Assembly (NCBI GenBank): GCA_900239685.1
Contig: OENT01000064.1
Location: 124,001-188,000, forward strand
Direction of reading: 5' to 3'
Source: Rotaria macrura
Lineage: Eukaryota > Rotifera > Eurotatoria > Philodinida > Philodinidae
DNA length: 64,000 nt
Below, one piece after another: positions 38,334 to 52,500 of the stretch. How positions within the stretch are numbered: position 1 is the stretch's first letter; the number at the start of each line of letters is the position of its first letter. A program made the position numbers and the translations under genes. The notes beneath the pieces were generated by a model. It saw only the letters and a program-made list of their open reading frames with translations. It made no database searches and had not been told where the DNA came from.

Positions 38334-40927
38334 ATGTCCATTGTTACAACTTCAACAACTCCAGAACTTTTCCTTAATTTAACTCGTACAACTATCCAAA
38401 CCATTACTCAATCCGCAACTAATTATCAACAAAATAATAATCATTCAAATCATACGAGTAACAATAATCTATCATCAGAAACCAACCAACAAATTCAATT
38501 AAGTCACTCAGCATTGGGTGTTTTTTTAACATTCTTTTGTTTTATTACCGTTTTTGGCAATGGTCTTGTTATATATGCTATTGTACAAGAACGTTATTTA
38601 AAATCAGGTATGTAAAAATGTTATTAAACGTTTTATGCATTGATACGATCTATATTGAAATGTTCTATCCAATAATAATGATATGAAATCTTCTATTGAA
38701 TAGATAGAGAAAAGTTGTTTTTACTTTTTACTTGCACGTTTATGTTATCAAATAGATGAATTAATCAAGCATTTAATTTATTATCGAATAAATATTGATT
38801 ATCAATCTTAATATTTCTATTTTGAATAACTCGAATCTATACTTATCTCTTGGGATAATGCATTAAGAATGCATGATACGTCATCAATACACACTCTAGA
38901 ATAGAATGTTAAAATTACGAAAACATTTTAATTCTATTTCCAATTCCTATAGATTTAATTATCATAAGTTTTCTATTTTAGCTACATATTATTATATGGC
39001 ATCATTAGCATGTGCCGATCTTTTTGTCGGTTTAATTGTTATGCCGTTTTCCATTTTGCAAGTTGTCTATGGTGATTATTGGCCATTTGGTAAAACATGT
39101 TGTGATCTTTGGCATTCAATTGATGTATGTGCAAGTACAGCATCCATACTCGATTTATGTGTTATTGCACTGGATCGTTATTCAGCAATAACCAATCCAA
39201 TATCATACCATCAAACATTTTTCGTTACACGATGGCCTTATTTACTTGTTGCCGTTTGGTTATGTTCAGGTAAATCTTTTTACAGGAATTATTGTTGTGT
39301 TCTGTTTTTTGTTTTGTTTAAAACAACGCTTAATCTTTTACCAAGGATTATTTATTTTTATTCTACAGGTCTAATTTCATTTCCTGCTATTGCCTATTGG
39401 CGTCTTTTCGTACGACAATATGAAATAGATCGTTGTTTTTTTCCTGATGATATATATTATATTGTATTTTCATCATTAATTTCATTTTATATTCCTTTAT
39501 TCGTCATGATTTTTGTTTACATAAGAATCTATCGTGCTGCTATTAAACAATTACATGCATTTAAAACGGGTGTTAAACTTGCATCACCGACGAAGAAAAA
39601 GAAAAGGAAAGGTTTAAAAAATCCCGATACATCAATAGAACCTCCTGCTGATATCTGTTTACGTATACATCGCGGTAAATATCATGGTATACCATCATCA
39701 ACACGTGATTCATTAACAACATTAGTTCATCCAGAACCAACACATTTATCTAATACAGAAGAACATTTAAATATAGCAATGAAAATATCATCAAATCAAA
39801 TAAGAAAATCTACAAGTGGAGCTATGTTTAATGATTATCAAAATTCGTCGTTGTCACGTTTTTCGATGCCAACATTATTGGCACCGCCAACAATTGCAAC
39901 ATCGAATGATAATCATCAAATCAAATCAAATCACATTACTTCAAAAAAAGTTCAATCACAAGAAACAATATCATCCTATGAAATTTCACGTTCACAAAAA
40001 CCAAATGCAACATCAAGTGCAGCTACATCGCTTGGTAAGCGTTTAACAAAATTTTCGAAAGAACAAAAAGCAACGATAACATTAGCTTATGTCATGGGAA
40101 TATTTGTTATATGTTGGTTGCCATTTTTTGTCTATAATCCATTAACTGCATTGGCAAAATTATTTATACCACAAAAAAAATATTTAACGTCGATCGAAAA
40201 ATTTCTTTCTGGCAACGATCTAGTCTTTCAAATGTTTACATGGTTAGGTTATGTCAATTCAAGGTATATAAATTGAGAAAAAAAAAAGAAATAACAACAA
40301 ACTACAAGGCATTTTTTCTTCTTCTTCTTCTTCTTCTTGTTCTTTCTACTAATACTCTACTATGCCTGCTAACACTACTACTGTCACGACTTGTTCCTTT
40401 TTAGTGTCAATCCGATTATATATGCTTATTCATCACGTGAATTTCGGCGAGCATTCATTAAATATTTATGTCGATGTTTTCCAATACGTATACGAAATTT
40501 AGTAATGTCTTATCATAATTTACATGTATTAGGTTATCGTCGTACGCCAGAGAAATATATTTCAAAAGAAAACATTGAATCAGGTTCAGATCCTAGTCAT
40601 AATATTAATCATATTAGTACAAATAAACAGAAAATGTTACCATCATTATCATCAACGCTAACAATGACAACTACAACTAATAAAAGCCAACAACAACAAA
40701 TTAAACATTCGAAAACTGTTCATACAAAAATCAAAACAAAACATTCACGTATATGGTTCTTAGCGAATTGTTGTAAATCAAATACGACTCAACAGCAACC
40801 TGAAAAAGAACATCAAACAAAACGTTCGTCATCTGCTACATCCACTAAAACTTCGTCACCGAATAATATACTTGTTGATTATTGTACTTATCACGATGTT
40901 GCCGTTTCTCGGGTAACATGTGTCTGA
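38334..40927 (+). CDS. Dop1R2: Dopamine receptor, Dop1R2/DAMB-like class A GPCR
   Basis: Cell-surface biogenic-amine receptor. Four exons: 38334-38607, 38982-39269, 39369-40263 and 40405-40927, giving 659 residues. The N-terminus is Thr/Asn-rich with several N-x-S/T sites. Features in order: TM1 with GNGLVIY; TM2 LACADL; WPFG loop; TM3 with amine-binding Asp (about 139) in the pattern HSIDV-ASTASIL; DRY (about 156-158); a SFPAI TM4 end; TM5 FSSLISFYIP with serines for catechol binding; a long, polar third loop of about 220 residues; TM6 ICWLPFF; TM7 WLGYVNSSVNPIIYAY; and a Cys-containing tail. The TM3 and TM5 wording matches invertebrate Dop1R2/DAMB dopamine receptors more than octopamine or vertebrate D1/D2 types. 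Intron 2 (99 nt, within TM4) has no stop and keeps frame. Ligand assignment is inferred. Confidence 0.85.
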
Positions 40928-41411
40928 TAAACATTTTTTTTTCTTCTTCTTTTTTTCATTGAATGTACTGTAGAAAAATTTCGAAATGCCCGAGTGCCAT
41001 TTGTTTCTTACATAAATATATATAAATAATTCAGGTTGTTCTTTAAACTATTCTATGCAAACGAAACATACATATAGTCGATGAAAATAAAAGACGGGTA
41101 AAACGAAACATATATATTTAGTACGATGTATGCGTATGTACAAATGCATTCTAGTGATTTTTTATTTCTTGCAAGACACGAGAAAAAGAAAAAGAAAGAG
41201 CTAAACGAAAAAAACAAATTAATTCTAACACACAGAACAAAACAGAAATATTTGTTAATGACGGATATTGAAGTATTAAGAAGTTAGATCTTTTTCTTCT
41301 TATTTTTTTCCATCATGTTGATTTCATTTGAATAATAGGAACAATAACTAAATCGTTTATGATTGACTGCATTATTCTTTGGCTTATAGACATACATATT
41401 AAGGAAATATG
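40928..41411. other. Convergent intergenic spacer
   Basis: Between the receptor stop and the stop of the minus-strand disordered-protein gene. AT-rich, probably the 3' UTRs of both; nothing else seen. Confidence 0.5.
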
Positions 41412-44400
41412 TCACATCAGATTTCGTTCGCTTCGTTGCGCACGTTTCTTTATATGTAAAAGAAAAAGAAATAAAGTAAATAATCAATAATGAGTGAGTA
41501 AAGAAGACAAAGAATATTCTTTACTTGAAATATAAGTTCAAGTTCTGATTGACGACATTGCGGTTGTATTAAAGATTTACTACATGGACGAGCTTTTATT
41601 TGATTAATATCATTTGTCGACTTAGTTCGTTGTCCAAGAATAGTATTTAATTCATTCGGTAACATGATAATTGTTTCTAATTCATGCGGTTTTATTTTTT
41701 CACAACATGATTTTAAATTTAGTTTCGAACTATTATTTAATGGTAAATATGTTACTGGTTCATTAGTCATCGTTTCACTCGTCGTTATATTTGATGTTGA
41801 TCCAATTAATCGACGGCCCGATCGTCGACCATTGGAACCAGGTTCAATTTCTAGTTGTTGTTTTGCACGTGTAAATAATGGATTTTCACGTAACTAAATC
41901 AAATATATTTGTTCATTTTATTTTTCTTCTACTTTTGTTTCCTATAGATTATTTCACATGGCTTACTTCGCGTAAAATTCGTGTATCTGACAGATTACTT
42001 GATACTGTTGACGTACCAGTACTGCAAGGTACACTTGCATTGTTCGTCTCACGTGGCAATGTCATAACTGATATTCGTTGAGAATTCAATGAACGATTGA
42101 TTATTGGCATCACTACACGGAAACCATCGACAGGTAATCTGAGATAGATTGGTAAAACGAAAAATAAAAGAATAGTTGATCTTATATAAATACAACAAAA
42201 TCTTTAAATGATTTGATACTATAAGAAGAATTAACAGGACTTCTATGAAGAACTTATTTATAATCGAGCTCATGTATATGCATGACGTAGATCATGTGAA
42301 TCTATCTCATGAATACACAAGGAAATCATTCAAATCTACAGTTAAAATATCGAACACGAATAACATTGACTCATATGGCAACTATTTGTTGTTTTTGTCA
42401 AGCTTATCAAATTAGTATCTTGAAGTTCAAAAACGTGATAGACATTGGACGGATATATGTTTAATGTTAAAATATATATATTTGAATATTATGATGTACA
42501 TTGAGGAACACAAAAAATTTCCTCTCGTTTTAACCTTGATGGATTTCATCTATATTGATTGTATAGACCAATATTTATCATCTCAAGTTGTTGCACACAC
42601 TGACGGCTAATAAATGATATTGATAACATTCGAAAACACAAACAATAAAGAAAATTAATGGTTGTGAATCATACTTCAGAAATCATTTTTCTATTTTCTA
42701 TCCTGTGTTTATAATATTGACAGATATTCGTAAAGACATTCGGATGTATATGACTCTTTTTTTTTGTATTAGATTTTCATCATTTAATGGAATATTGAAG
42801 TAAAACGAAACTATCAACGTTCCCAACTAATTTTTGATCAGATTCTCATCTTACGATCGTCATCATTATATCCCTGATTAAAACTAGAAATAGACTATGA
42901 CTGTCTTCTCATGAGAGAATACGTTTTAACAGTTGAGGACAAAAACTATTCGCAAGTTCAAATTCAAAAATGTCTTTTGAAACTCTAGTAGAAGTTTCTA
43001 TTATAAAATATTTAAAAAAAAAACGAACAGCTAGAAAAGTAATTTTTTATTTACGGTGGTGGTGGTGGCGGCATTGGATATGAATTTGTCGAGTTTGTTA
43101 TTGAAAAATCTTTGGATTCATTATAAACATTCAGTTGAATATTATTGTTCCCGGACATATATTCTTGTGAAGAATCGTAACTTTGATGATTATTATGCTT
43201 ATCAGTATTATCAGTATTGTTTGAGCACAATCCGTTTTGTTGCTTACGGAGACGTGTTGATAAATGTTCATTAAGTTGATTTATGACACACACGTTTATG
43301 TGTTTGCTTGGTAAAGTCATGTCTGCTAATTTTTCATTTGTGGATATTGAAGATGATGATGATGATGATGATGATGATGGTGGTGGTGACGGTGATGGTG
43401 ATGAACGTAAACCGAATTTTGCATGCACTGGTTGTATTGGAATAGAATGACTTAGAATTGTACTTGTTGGTAGACTTGTCAATGATGCTTGTTGCTTATA
43501 ATCATGGTATATTTTTGATGATGATGACCGATTTTCATTATCTTTTTCAATCTCAAATGATGTTTCCGGTATTGATAATGAGAGACAATCATGAGTTTGT
43601 TGATCTCGTAAAGATGGAGTTTTACACAGTACTGTAAAATTTCCTCCATGATTTGTATAATGTGATATGGAAATATCTGGTGAATATGAATATGATGATG
43701 GTGAAGAATTCTTACTGTATGTAAAGTCTTTTGATACATTGATATAATGAGATTTTGTTATAATTTCCGATGTCTTTAATGATTCTTTAAAACAAATATT
43801 GTCATTAGTATGATTCAAAATAGATAGATTTTTATTCTGAAAATATTTTCATTCATATTTACCTGTTTGCTTTAGATAATCATTATGATCATCGTGCTCG
43901 TCTTTTATAATAAGTTTATGATTCGGTGACAATTTATCAGCAATAGTACGACATTGAAAAGCAGTTGTCTTTGGTTCGATATTAACATCGGATAATTGCG
44001 TTGATACAGGTGGCATTGATATTTGCTCATCACTGTTCATTGTTGATGCTGGTGGAATGATACACGAGGATAAAATATCAAGATTTGAATATGTCAATGA
44101 TTTTTCGTCATATTCGAATTTAATGATAGATTTGGTTTCATCATAATCAGCAATCGGTTCGTCATTCGTATTGCTATCAGTTTTAATTGTTGCTATAATA
44201 ATTTCTTCATTTCGTTCGTCATAATCAACAATCGATTCTTCACTAATATCGTTTTCATTTTGAATTCTTCCTATATAGATATCACCGTTTTGTTCATCAT
44301 AATCAGGTGTTGGTATATGAACAGAAATATTATCTGTATCAAAATCTGCATTCAACTGTGAGATTAGAGAAGCTAACGAACTTTCATTAGTGTTATAATG

Positions 44401-44587
44401 CCAAGACGTAAGAAGATCCAATGAATGTGAACGAATCATATCAGAATTTACTATTGCTTTTTTATGATAGCCAAAAACAAAGTTTCGATCTAGTGAATTC
44501 ATTAATTCACTACTCATAACTGCTTGCATACGATTAGCTAGAGTATCACTACGTTCTATTGTTGGATTATGTTGATGACGTTGATTA

Positions 44588-44618
<31 letters not shown>

Positions 44619-46323
44619 CTTTTTTCTCACGAGATTTTTTTTGTTCATTTATAGGTTTCAATAAATGACCATGAGCAGTATTTTTAGTTGAACCATGATT
44701 ACGTTGAGATGATGGCAATAGTGGTGCTTGTTTTTCTTGATTAGGAGAATCTTTTCGCAACGACAAATGCTTTGTTTTCAATGAACCAACAATATTATTA
44801 TATCGTTTTGGTATACGTCGACGACTGTGCTCTTGTTGATACTGATAGTAATCAGTGTTGTTGCGTAAAGATTTTTTAGCCAATAGTTCACAATCATCTT
44901 CATTATCCCTGTGAATAATATTAGTAATTTTCGTTTTGAAAATTTTTCCTTTAGAAAACATTCAATAGATCAGAATAAAAATATGTGTGTTTGTTTGTAT
45001 TTTATTTATTTATATCTGACTCTCTCTTTTTTAATGTCATCGAATCTGTTGATTTGAAAGTGATCCTGTGAAAATTCGACTATATGTTAGAATTTCAGTA
45101 AATATTCTTATCATAAGTAATTTCTGTTGTACTTAAGCTACTTTACAAGTCTAATTAGAAGCTGTTATTTGCATATGTCATATCTGAAGTCTACAGTACT
45201 TGTGATAATATGCAATTAATCAAATATTTTCTAGAAGAAATTAACTTTAAGTAGACCGTAAAGATGTCGATCATCTGATCTATAAAATATTGACATGCAA
45301 TATTCTTCAATGTATTAGAAAGATTACTGTCTTCTGATTTACTGAAAATGATATAAACTAATTTTGAAATATCCTTCCTCGAAACTATTTATTTGTTCAT
45401 CCGAATAGAAATTCAGGCAAATGTTGACAAAACAAATCGTCCTCCGCAATACACAATTCTTAGTTATTACAAAAGATAAGTCAGTAATATTTCATTGTCA
45501 TATTTACAGAAAATTTCCTAGTCAAATAACATAAATCCAACCATATTACAGAATAGAAGGAAATAAAAAGTTGAGCATGAACAATAAATATATATATATG
45601 TGCGTGTATATATTTATTAAACATGGTTTTAGTAAATATTTTATTTCTAAGGAGTTAGTTATAACCCATTGCAAGACACTTCTCCTACGCTACAGTTAAT
45701 TCTTATGAAATCTTTAAAAAAAAAGAAAAACCAAGAATTCTAATCATCGTGTCAGATTTAGATCTTTCTATTCCATGGTATTGTTTTATTGTGTCGTGTG
45801 ATGAAGACGACAAAATATGATCTAAGAGAAGCTACTTGAAAATGTATATTCGTATGAAATATTAAAAGAAACATGATGAATGAACAATCAAACCTTTTAA
45901 TCGATGTATATTCAATGATTAGATCAAACGATGATATTTTCTTATGAAACGATACCTATACAATTTTTGATTACGAAATTCTTCGTCGAATCTATGAAAC
46001 CATATAAAATAACTGTTATCTAATAGGAAATACTCATCGATTTTTCGGTAGTTAAAATAATTCATGAACTCTCAACATCATAGATAGATAGAAAGATGTT
46101 GTACAAATACTAATCATATGCAATAGGAAATAAAATCTTCATGAATAGCTGCTTTTAAAAGAAAATGAATATAAATAAAAACAAATGAATATAAATCTCA
46201 CCTTGTTGTAAAAATATCTTTTCTTTCTCTACATGAACAAAAATCATGATTTATTTTATTTTTCTGTTGTTGAAAACATGAATTCAATGAATCAATACTT
46301 ATACATCGTGAAATAAACCACAT
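41412..46323 (-). CDS. Unrecognised 824-residue disordered protein with 26-residue repeats
   Basis: Six exons: 46323-46202, 44908-43863, 43784-43055, 42138-41967, 41893-41525 and 41447-41412. All junction phases match. The in-frame TGA at 43851-43849 lies inside the 78-bp intron 2, which has a TACTAAT branch-like site. Visible features: a start with MWFISRC; a run of eight His (about residues 141-148); three copies of a DYDE-centred unit spaced exactly 26 residues apart (DYDE at about 243, 269 and 295); a Ser-rich run encoded by ATC/TCA codons; a PPPPPP tract just before exon 4; and a basic end (RAQRSERNLM). No enzyme or membrane motif is seen. Proline runs and low complexity suggest a scaffold or cytoskeletal/signalling adaptor, but this is only a guess. 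An alternative upstream in-frame start exists at 46443, with less coding-like sequence. Confidence 0.75.
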
Positions 46324-46639
46324 TTTAACAATAATAATAAAAGAATATTGATTTCGGTTGTTGTTTAATTGATTAGATTCAATTTTTTTAACTATGACAA
46401 TTACAATAGATAATGTCGAATCAAACAGAATAAACATGTTCAAAGACGAGACATATATTAATAATTATAACACGTCTGTCTTTCCTTGTTCTATTTCTTT
46501 TTTGCGTATCAATATTTTTCTTGACCTTGACACAAAAGTAATAATGGTCTATCCACACAAACATACACACATACACGAGCACACAAAGACATGAAGTAGT
46601 TATGATAATTAATCAACAATCGAATGACTATCTATAGCT

Positions 46640-47148
46640 TTATTCTTTTTTTTTTTGTTGTGTTAAACGTGCCTGAAAACGATAGTTTGTTTGATCATAC
46701 GAACATAATCTTAATCCTTCTTGTCGATCTATAATCTCACTTTTCGATCCTTGCCTTTTTCTTTTCGAATATAATGTTATTTGTTGTTCTCGTAAGCTTT
46801 ACACGACCGGTAAATATAGTAGTTTACTCGATATATTCAAATGTAAATAATGTAGACATGTAACGAAAAAAAAAAATATCCGAACAAAATAAAACATACC
46901 ATCGATAAGACATTGACGCGACGGAACAAACGGTGGGAGTGTTATAGATAATCGTGCTTAAAAAAAATGTTAAAGAATATAAATAGCATAGAATAAATAC
47001 GTACGAAAACGTATGGTATTTTGAGACGTAGAGTTTAAATCGAATGAACAAGATTTTCTACGTCGAAATAGATGTATGAAATGATACTTATGTTTTCGAG
47101 TGATGTATTTTAAAGCAATCATTGGCATTCGTACATGAAAATTGTAAT
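46640..47148 (-). CDS. 3' exons of an unrecognised small gene
   Basis: Three short exons join in phase on the minus strand: 47148-47001 (acceptor TTTGTAG, donor GTATTT, phase 2), 46956-46900 (donor GTATGT, phase 2) and 46796-46640, which ends in TAA. Individually they are too short to stand out, but the joined reading frame is stop-free and the residues look coding: basic RKHKYHF and LFRRRK, then SKRKRQGSKSE, then an acidic/basic helix and a Lys-rich end. If translation starts at the ATG at 47128, the protein has about 113 residues; the acceptor upstream of it suggests more 5' exons that I could not find. The basic clusters may be nuclear-localisation signals. No family is recognised. It sits about 320 bp upstream of the disordered-protein start, on the same strand. 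Confidence 0.45.
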
Positions 47149-49592
47149 CTACAAACAATCATCAAGAAAAATCATACATTTTGTCTATTTTTATTTTTAG
47201 AATGAATTTAGTTTTGCAAATTTCGTATGTGAAGAATTCTAGGTCAACATCGTTCATCGTCGCTAAGACTAGTGATATTTCAAATCTTTAAATTTTATCT
47301 ATGCATAGATAGGGTCGGGTTAGTTTGAACTTTTATTTTAATCGAAGTGATTTGGTTCTATTTCCAAGAAAAGAACAAGTTAATTTCATCAAGGATTCTT
47401 CTATTATATTCAATTGAAAAACGATTAAAAATATCATTCTTTTTTCGATGTAATTATTTCCCAAAAGATTGATTTTTTTTTCTAGAGTTAAAGTAATTAC
47501 GGCATTTTTCCCATTATTTAGAACATCATATGCGTATTCTATTTCCTCTTCAACGCCTCAATGACTTCTTCTATTTGGATATGATTCAAAAGACAAAGTC
47601 TTTACTCAATATTCAATTATCTTTTTTCTTTTTTAGTAACGAACACAATTGCATAGAATTCTTGTTCGTAAGTCGACTTGGTTCTCAATTAGTTTCTTTC
47701 GGCATTGGCAAACAAAAGATACAACATTTCTAAGTACTGTGTAGTCGTTCCAATACCAACATGTGTGATCATTTTGAAGATATACACTACATTTCATATC
47801 CATTATGCTTGCCAATCATTGATAGTTATAGAAAATTAAAATGGTATGTTCATCTATGATTCGAAATGAATGTCGTTTTAAAATATTTCATTTATTTTAT
47901 ACTGATCATTTGCTCAGTATTTTTCTAATGATAATTTTCGTTTGAAGAAAAAACATCAAAGCATACTAGATATTTTGTTACTGATCATTAGTATTGTTTC
48001 AATGAATTCGAAAAAAAAAATGCGGAAGCGACGAATCGTAGTTTCTTCAAATTGTCGACCATGACCATGACATTTGTGTCCATCGTTTGAAATCTTCAAG
48101 TAATGACTGAGTAAATCTTATTTTGTATGTTGAAAATGATGATGTTGATAGTATATCAGCATAATCTTAAGCACGTCAAAATGTATTCATGAATAATCTA
48201 TTATCCATAATAGAATATTCAATTATTATCGACGTGTAAACACACTGATAAATATATGCACTATCGATGTTTATCTTCAATATATTCAATTCTGAAAATA
48301 TTGGTTAAATTTATATGTCAGATGATTCGTTATTTCAAGCATGAAAAATGTCAGTCAGATAGTTGAAAGTTAATCATATGAATCTTTTGAAATAGACACT
48401 AAGTTCATCCAGTTGAAATCTTATTCGAAACTTTATTGAATCATTATACCAAGGATTTCTTTCAAAATTAGAACATTGCTCAAGGAAAAATAGAAAAGTG
48501 AAGTTTTAAACAACGATTATATTAGTAATCAGACGATTCAATACGATGAATAATAAGTGAAATGCTGCATTTTACTGTTTGATGAAATAATTCATGAGAG
48601 TTGAAAGTAATAGACTAAGAAAAATTCTATTCATTTCATGTATATTTATATCTACAATGATGAGCGTGAGTAGAATGAATATCGAAAGAAAATCGTAAAC
48701 TACTGTTAAACAATATTCAAGTTCTAGTACTATAAAGGATGATTCTACCATTTTTCCATAAAATTGTGATGAATAGCATCATCTAAAGACATAATTAATG
48801 AACTCAATATAAGAAAGTTCAAAGTAAATGAAAATTTTATAATAGGATTAGATTTTTCATGAACAAATTATAAGAAAAAATTTTTGATTGATTTTCATTA
48901 TTAAGATTTGGCTTCTATGTTGTTTGTATGAAAGAACATATTGAAATGTTGATCATAAGCGAGTCTCTCGTTTTTCAGATTCTTACTTTTTAAGTGACGA
49001 ATGGGTTTGACATTTTGATATTGATCTCAAAGAACTCTCGAAGAGTACTTTCAAATGTTGCTTCAATCGAAACATTAATATCTTTGATTGCACTGAAGTT
49101 CGATTGAATATTCAAGAATATGAAATCAAAACTTCAGAAGCAATGCAAAATAATTCACTCTTTATAACACAAAACAATAGAGCTAATAGACATGAGAGAA
49201 AACGATATGCTAAGTATGAAATGATATCATTTTTTTGTGTGTTGAAAAGTGTAGATTTTCGACACTCATTCAAAAGACTTACCTTGATATTTATGATTTA
49301 AGCAAAAATTGATTGACTCTTTTTTTAAGTGATCAGGGCGTATTAAAAACGTGCACTAATAGTCAACAAACAAAACTTCTCAATTGTAATATTAGAATGA
49401 TAGATTTTGTTTTGTATTTTTCATCTTCATTATTCTTTCTTTTCTTCTTTTATCATCTTACGTCATATTTTAAGAAAAAGTAATGCTTGTATATTTTCTG
49501 TTCTTGACATTCAATACTACAGTTTTCGTCACATATTATTCATGATATAACTTATTGTTTTATTATTATAAACAAAGAAAGAAAAAATTTTT
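47149..49592. other. Intergenic, possibly with missing 5' exons
   Basis: Nothing recognised. Some short coding-like fragments on the minus strand (near 47220-47270 and 47535-47590) are too weak to call, but could be 5' exons of the 46.6-47.1 kb gene. Confidence 0.35.
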
Positions 49593-52500
49593 TCACCAAT
49601 CTGACTTGATGTCATAAAAAAAGTAGCTCCATCGTTGTTGAAAACAATCATTAATTGCAGATAGTTTTGTTTGATTTGTTAAATTACGACATAGAGAATA
49701 ATTTATCTTTGTTGTACACATATTCGATAAAGACCAAAACTGTTTTATGACTGTTGAATACTGAAGAATCGATGATTGGTCATCATTCGATAGTAAAACA
49801 AGAAAATTTAATGAAGCTAAAACATTCTCATCTTTTTCTTTAACAATTGACATTTGCCATATACCAATCATACTTGGTGAGGATACCACCGGAAAGAAAA
49901 CATCAACAATAAAAGCTTCAATGGCTGAACGAAGATGTACTCGTTGAAGAACAGCACCTAGACAAATATTGAATAAAGAATAGAAGTAGTGATCGAACTA
50001 AATCAATGAGAGGTACGAAAAACTTCTTGAAACAAGACATTAAGAACTACTGCAAAATGTCAGTAGAGAAATTTGAAAATTCATAAAGAAAAATAAATAA
50101 ATGTGGAAACTTCGGGCTTATGTCCGAGAGTTATGTGTACTTCAAAAAGTGAATGAGACAAATCAGTCATTCTAGAATGTGTGCACGGAAGAAGTATATT
50201 GGTAAACCTTTTTGGGAAACTCCAAAACTACTGATCATCTCAGATATATCTATGCAATTTCGTTTCTACATGCATTTTTTGTGCATTTGAGACCTTTTTG
50301 CAGCCAATGTTTTGTTAGAAAGCTGCGATTAGGTTCAAAACTAATATCAGATTCGGAATCAGCGTTAAAAACTGAGTCAATTTATATACGTGATGGACAA
50401 TTCAGAAAAAAAATTGTTTTTTGAAAAAGTCCCTGTACCCCACCTCAGGGATTGTATGGTCAATAATGACGGTTTCTTCGATAACTCAGCCATTTCTTGC
50501 CGGATCCTTCTCATCTTCGAACTCGACCAAGATATTCATCAGACAATTCGGTGCACAAAATTTCAGCGCAATCGAATGTATTTGTAAAGAGTTATCGTGT
50601 TAACGGCCGGACACACTCACCGATTCTAGAGTGTACTCACTTTTTGAGTACACAAAAAAGAAATAATGAATATCCAAGTCTAAAAATCCTGACTTTATAA
50701 TTGAATACAAGATTATACAATCATACCATTCGGACTGTAGATCACTAAGGATGTATCATTGTCCGTCATAGATTCCCATTCGATTAGAACTTTAACTAAT
50801 TTTGGTTCAATGAATGTTCGACTAAGTTCAGTGAAAACAATTTCTTTACTGTCTAAATCTTGACCGATCTGAAAATAGTAACATGAGTCATAGTTGTTGA
50901 ATTTATATTTTTAATTAACTATTTTCGAACAATGATTTACTTCAAATCTTTTCACTTGTTTTGAATGTATGGTAGTCGATGAATTCAGTTGAAGTAATAA
51001 TTCTAATTGTTCACCATCGTTGAATTTATATTGTAATGAATAACCAAGAAATACACTTAATTCATATACTGAATGAATTTGTTCTAATTCTATCGTATCA
51101 TCACGAAAACAATCGCGTCGATACTGTTGATAAACGAGAAGTTTTGTTCGTATATATCCATCAATGATTTTCAAGAGATCATTGAGATCATTTGTATTAT
51201 CATTTGAATGAAAAATATTTTGTAAATAAAAGGCACCTGAAATATATATATATTGTTGTCGTTTAATTGAATAACAACAATTTGCCTATAGTTTACTTTT
51301 GGATAAATCTCGTCGAGAGATTCTTTCTTCGAGCCAATCAAGAATTGTTTCATCAATTGTTGGATCGAATTTGCGAGCGAAAAACAATGGCTTATCAATC
51401 GTATCCTAGAAAGAGCAAAGATATTCATAATGCAACAAATATAGATTTCAATTAGCTTGGTGACACTGAACAGCGCTTTTGTCGATCAGCATAAATGGCG
51501 AACAAATATTTTCTACAACTAGTGATGTGAGCATACGATACCTTGTTCAATCTTGCTTGATCCGAAGCTATAAATAATCGTGCAAGTGAGCGAGAAAGAG
51601 AGAGAGGGGCAGTGCTTGTTATTTATTTTGTAAAGCAGAACATCTTATCGAACTGTAATGCATGAAAATGAGCCAATGTGTGGTTAATGGATAACTCAAA
51701 CTGTGACATATATACAGAGACCTGCAGGTTGTACATAACCTGCCCTGTCTTGAAGGAGTAGGACAGCGCATGTAACAGGGTACCAACAGTGTAACCTATG
51801 AAGCTCTAACTAATATTATATAATAGATGGTGTTGATCTCTTTCCAAAATTATTTGACAAGAAAAGACAAAAACTGATTTAGATTTGTCGCATATGCATT
51901 AAATAGAAATAATACACATGTGCTTTAGTACTAAATATACTCCATATAATCTTTGTCTTCATCAACATCTACAACTAATTCTATTGTACATACACTTTTG
52001 TGATTCTAAGCCTTATTATTTTCATTCCTTTGTCCATTACTATAATAAATTTATCTTCGGGAAGGATAAAGATATGTTGTACTATCAATAACATACTCTA
52101 GAATGTATTCTTAAAATGATCATTATGAATATCTTCATGTGCGGAATTTCTGCAAGTTCGATTACATCAGAGCGTGTTTTCAGTTCATCAGGTCGAATAT
52201 TAGAAAAAAGAAAGAAGACAATTTTCAAATCCCGATATTGTTGATGATACTTTAATGATAAGAATTTTTCGAAACGAATGATGTCGTTTTTTTTCCACTT
52301 TGTAATTGAAACAAATTGGATAAAATTATATAAATGTACTCATGTGAAAGTTTGAATTTTTCTCAATTGTCTAAAACTACAGGATAAAGCAAGTCTAGGT
52401 TGACAAAATCTTGTGGCCGGCAGTTCTCCAGCTATATGACAATCGATATTTTTCTGTGTTGAACTTCGTTCATTGATGAAATCTTCCTAACCTCTACATT

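Noticed and set aside
41664-41897. Plus-strand ORFs opposite the disordered-protein exons (also 43056-43274 and 46394-46594)
   Set aside because: Antisense shadows of the spliced minus-strand exons or of neighbouring AT-rich sequence; no recognisable residues.
43849-43863. In-frame TGA between two long minus-strand ORFs, considered as stop readthrough or selenocysteine
   Set aside because: A 78-bp intron (43862-43785) with matching phases and a branch-like TACTAAT removes the stop.
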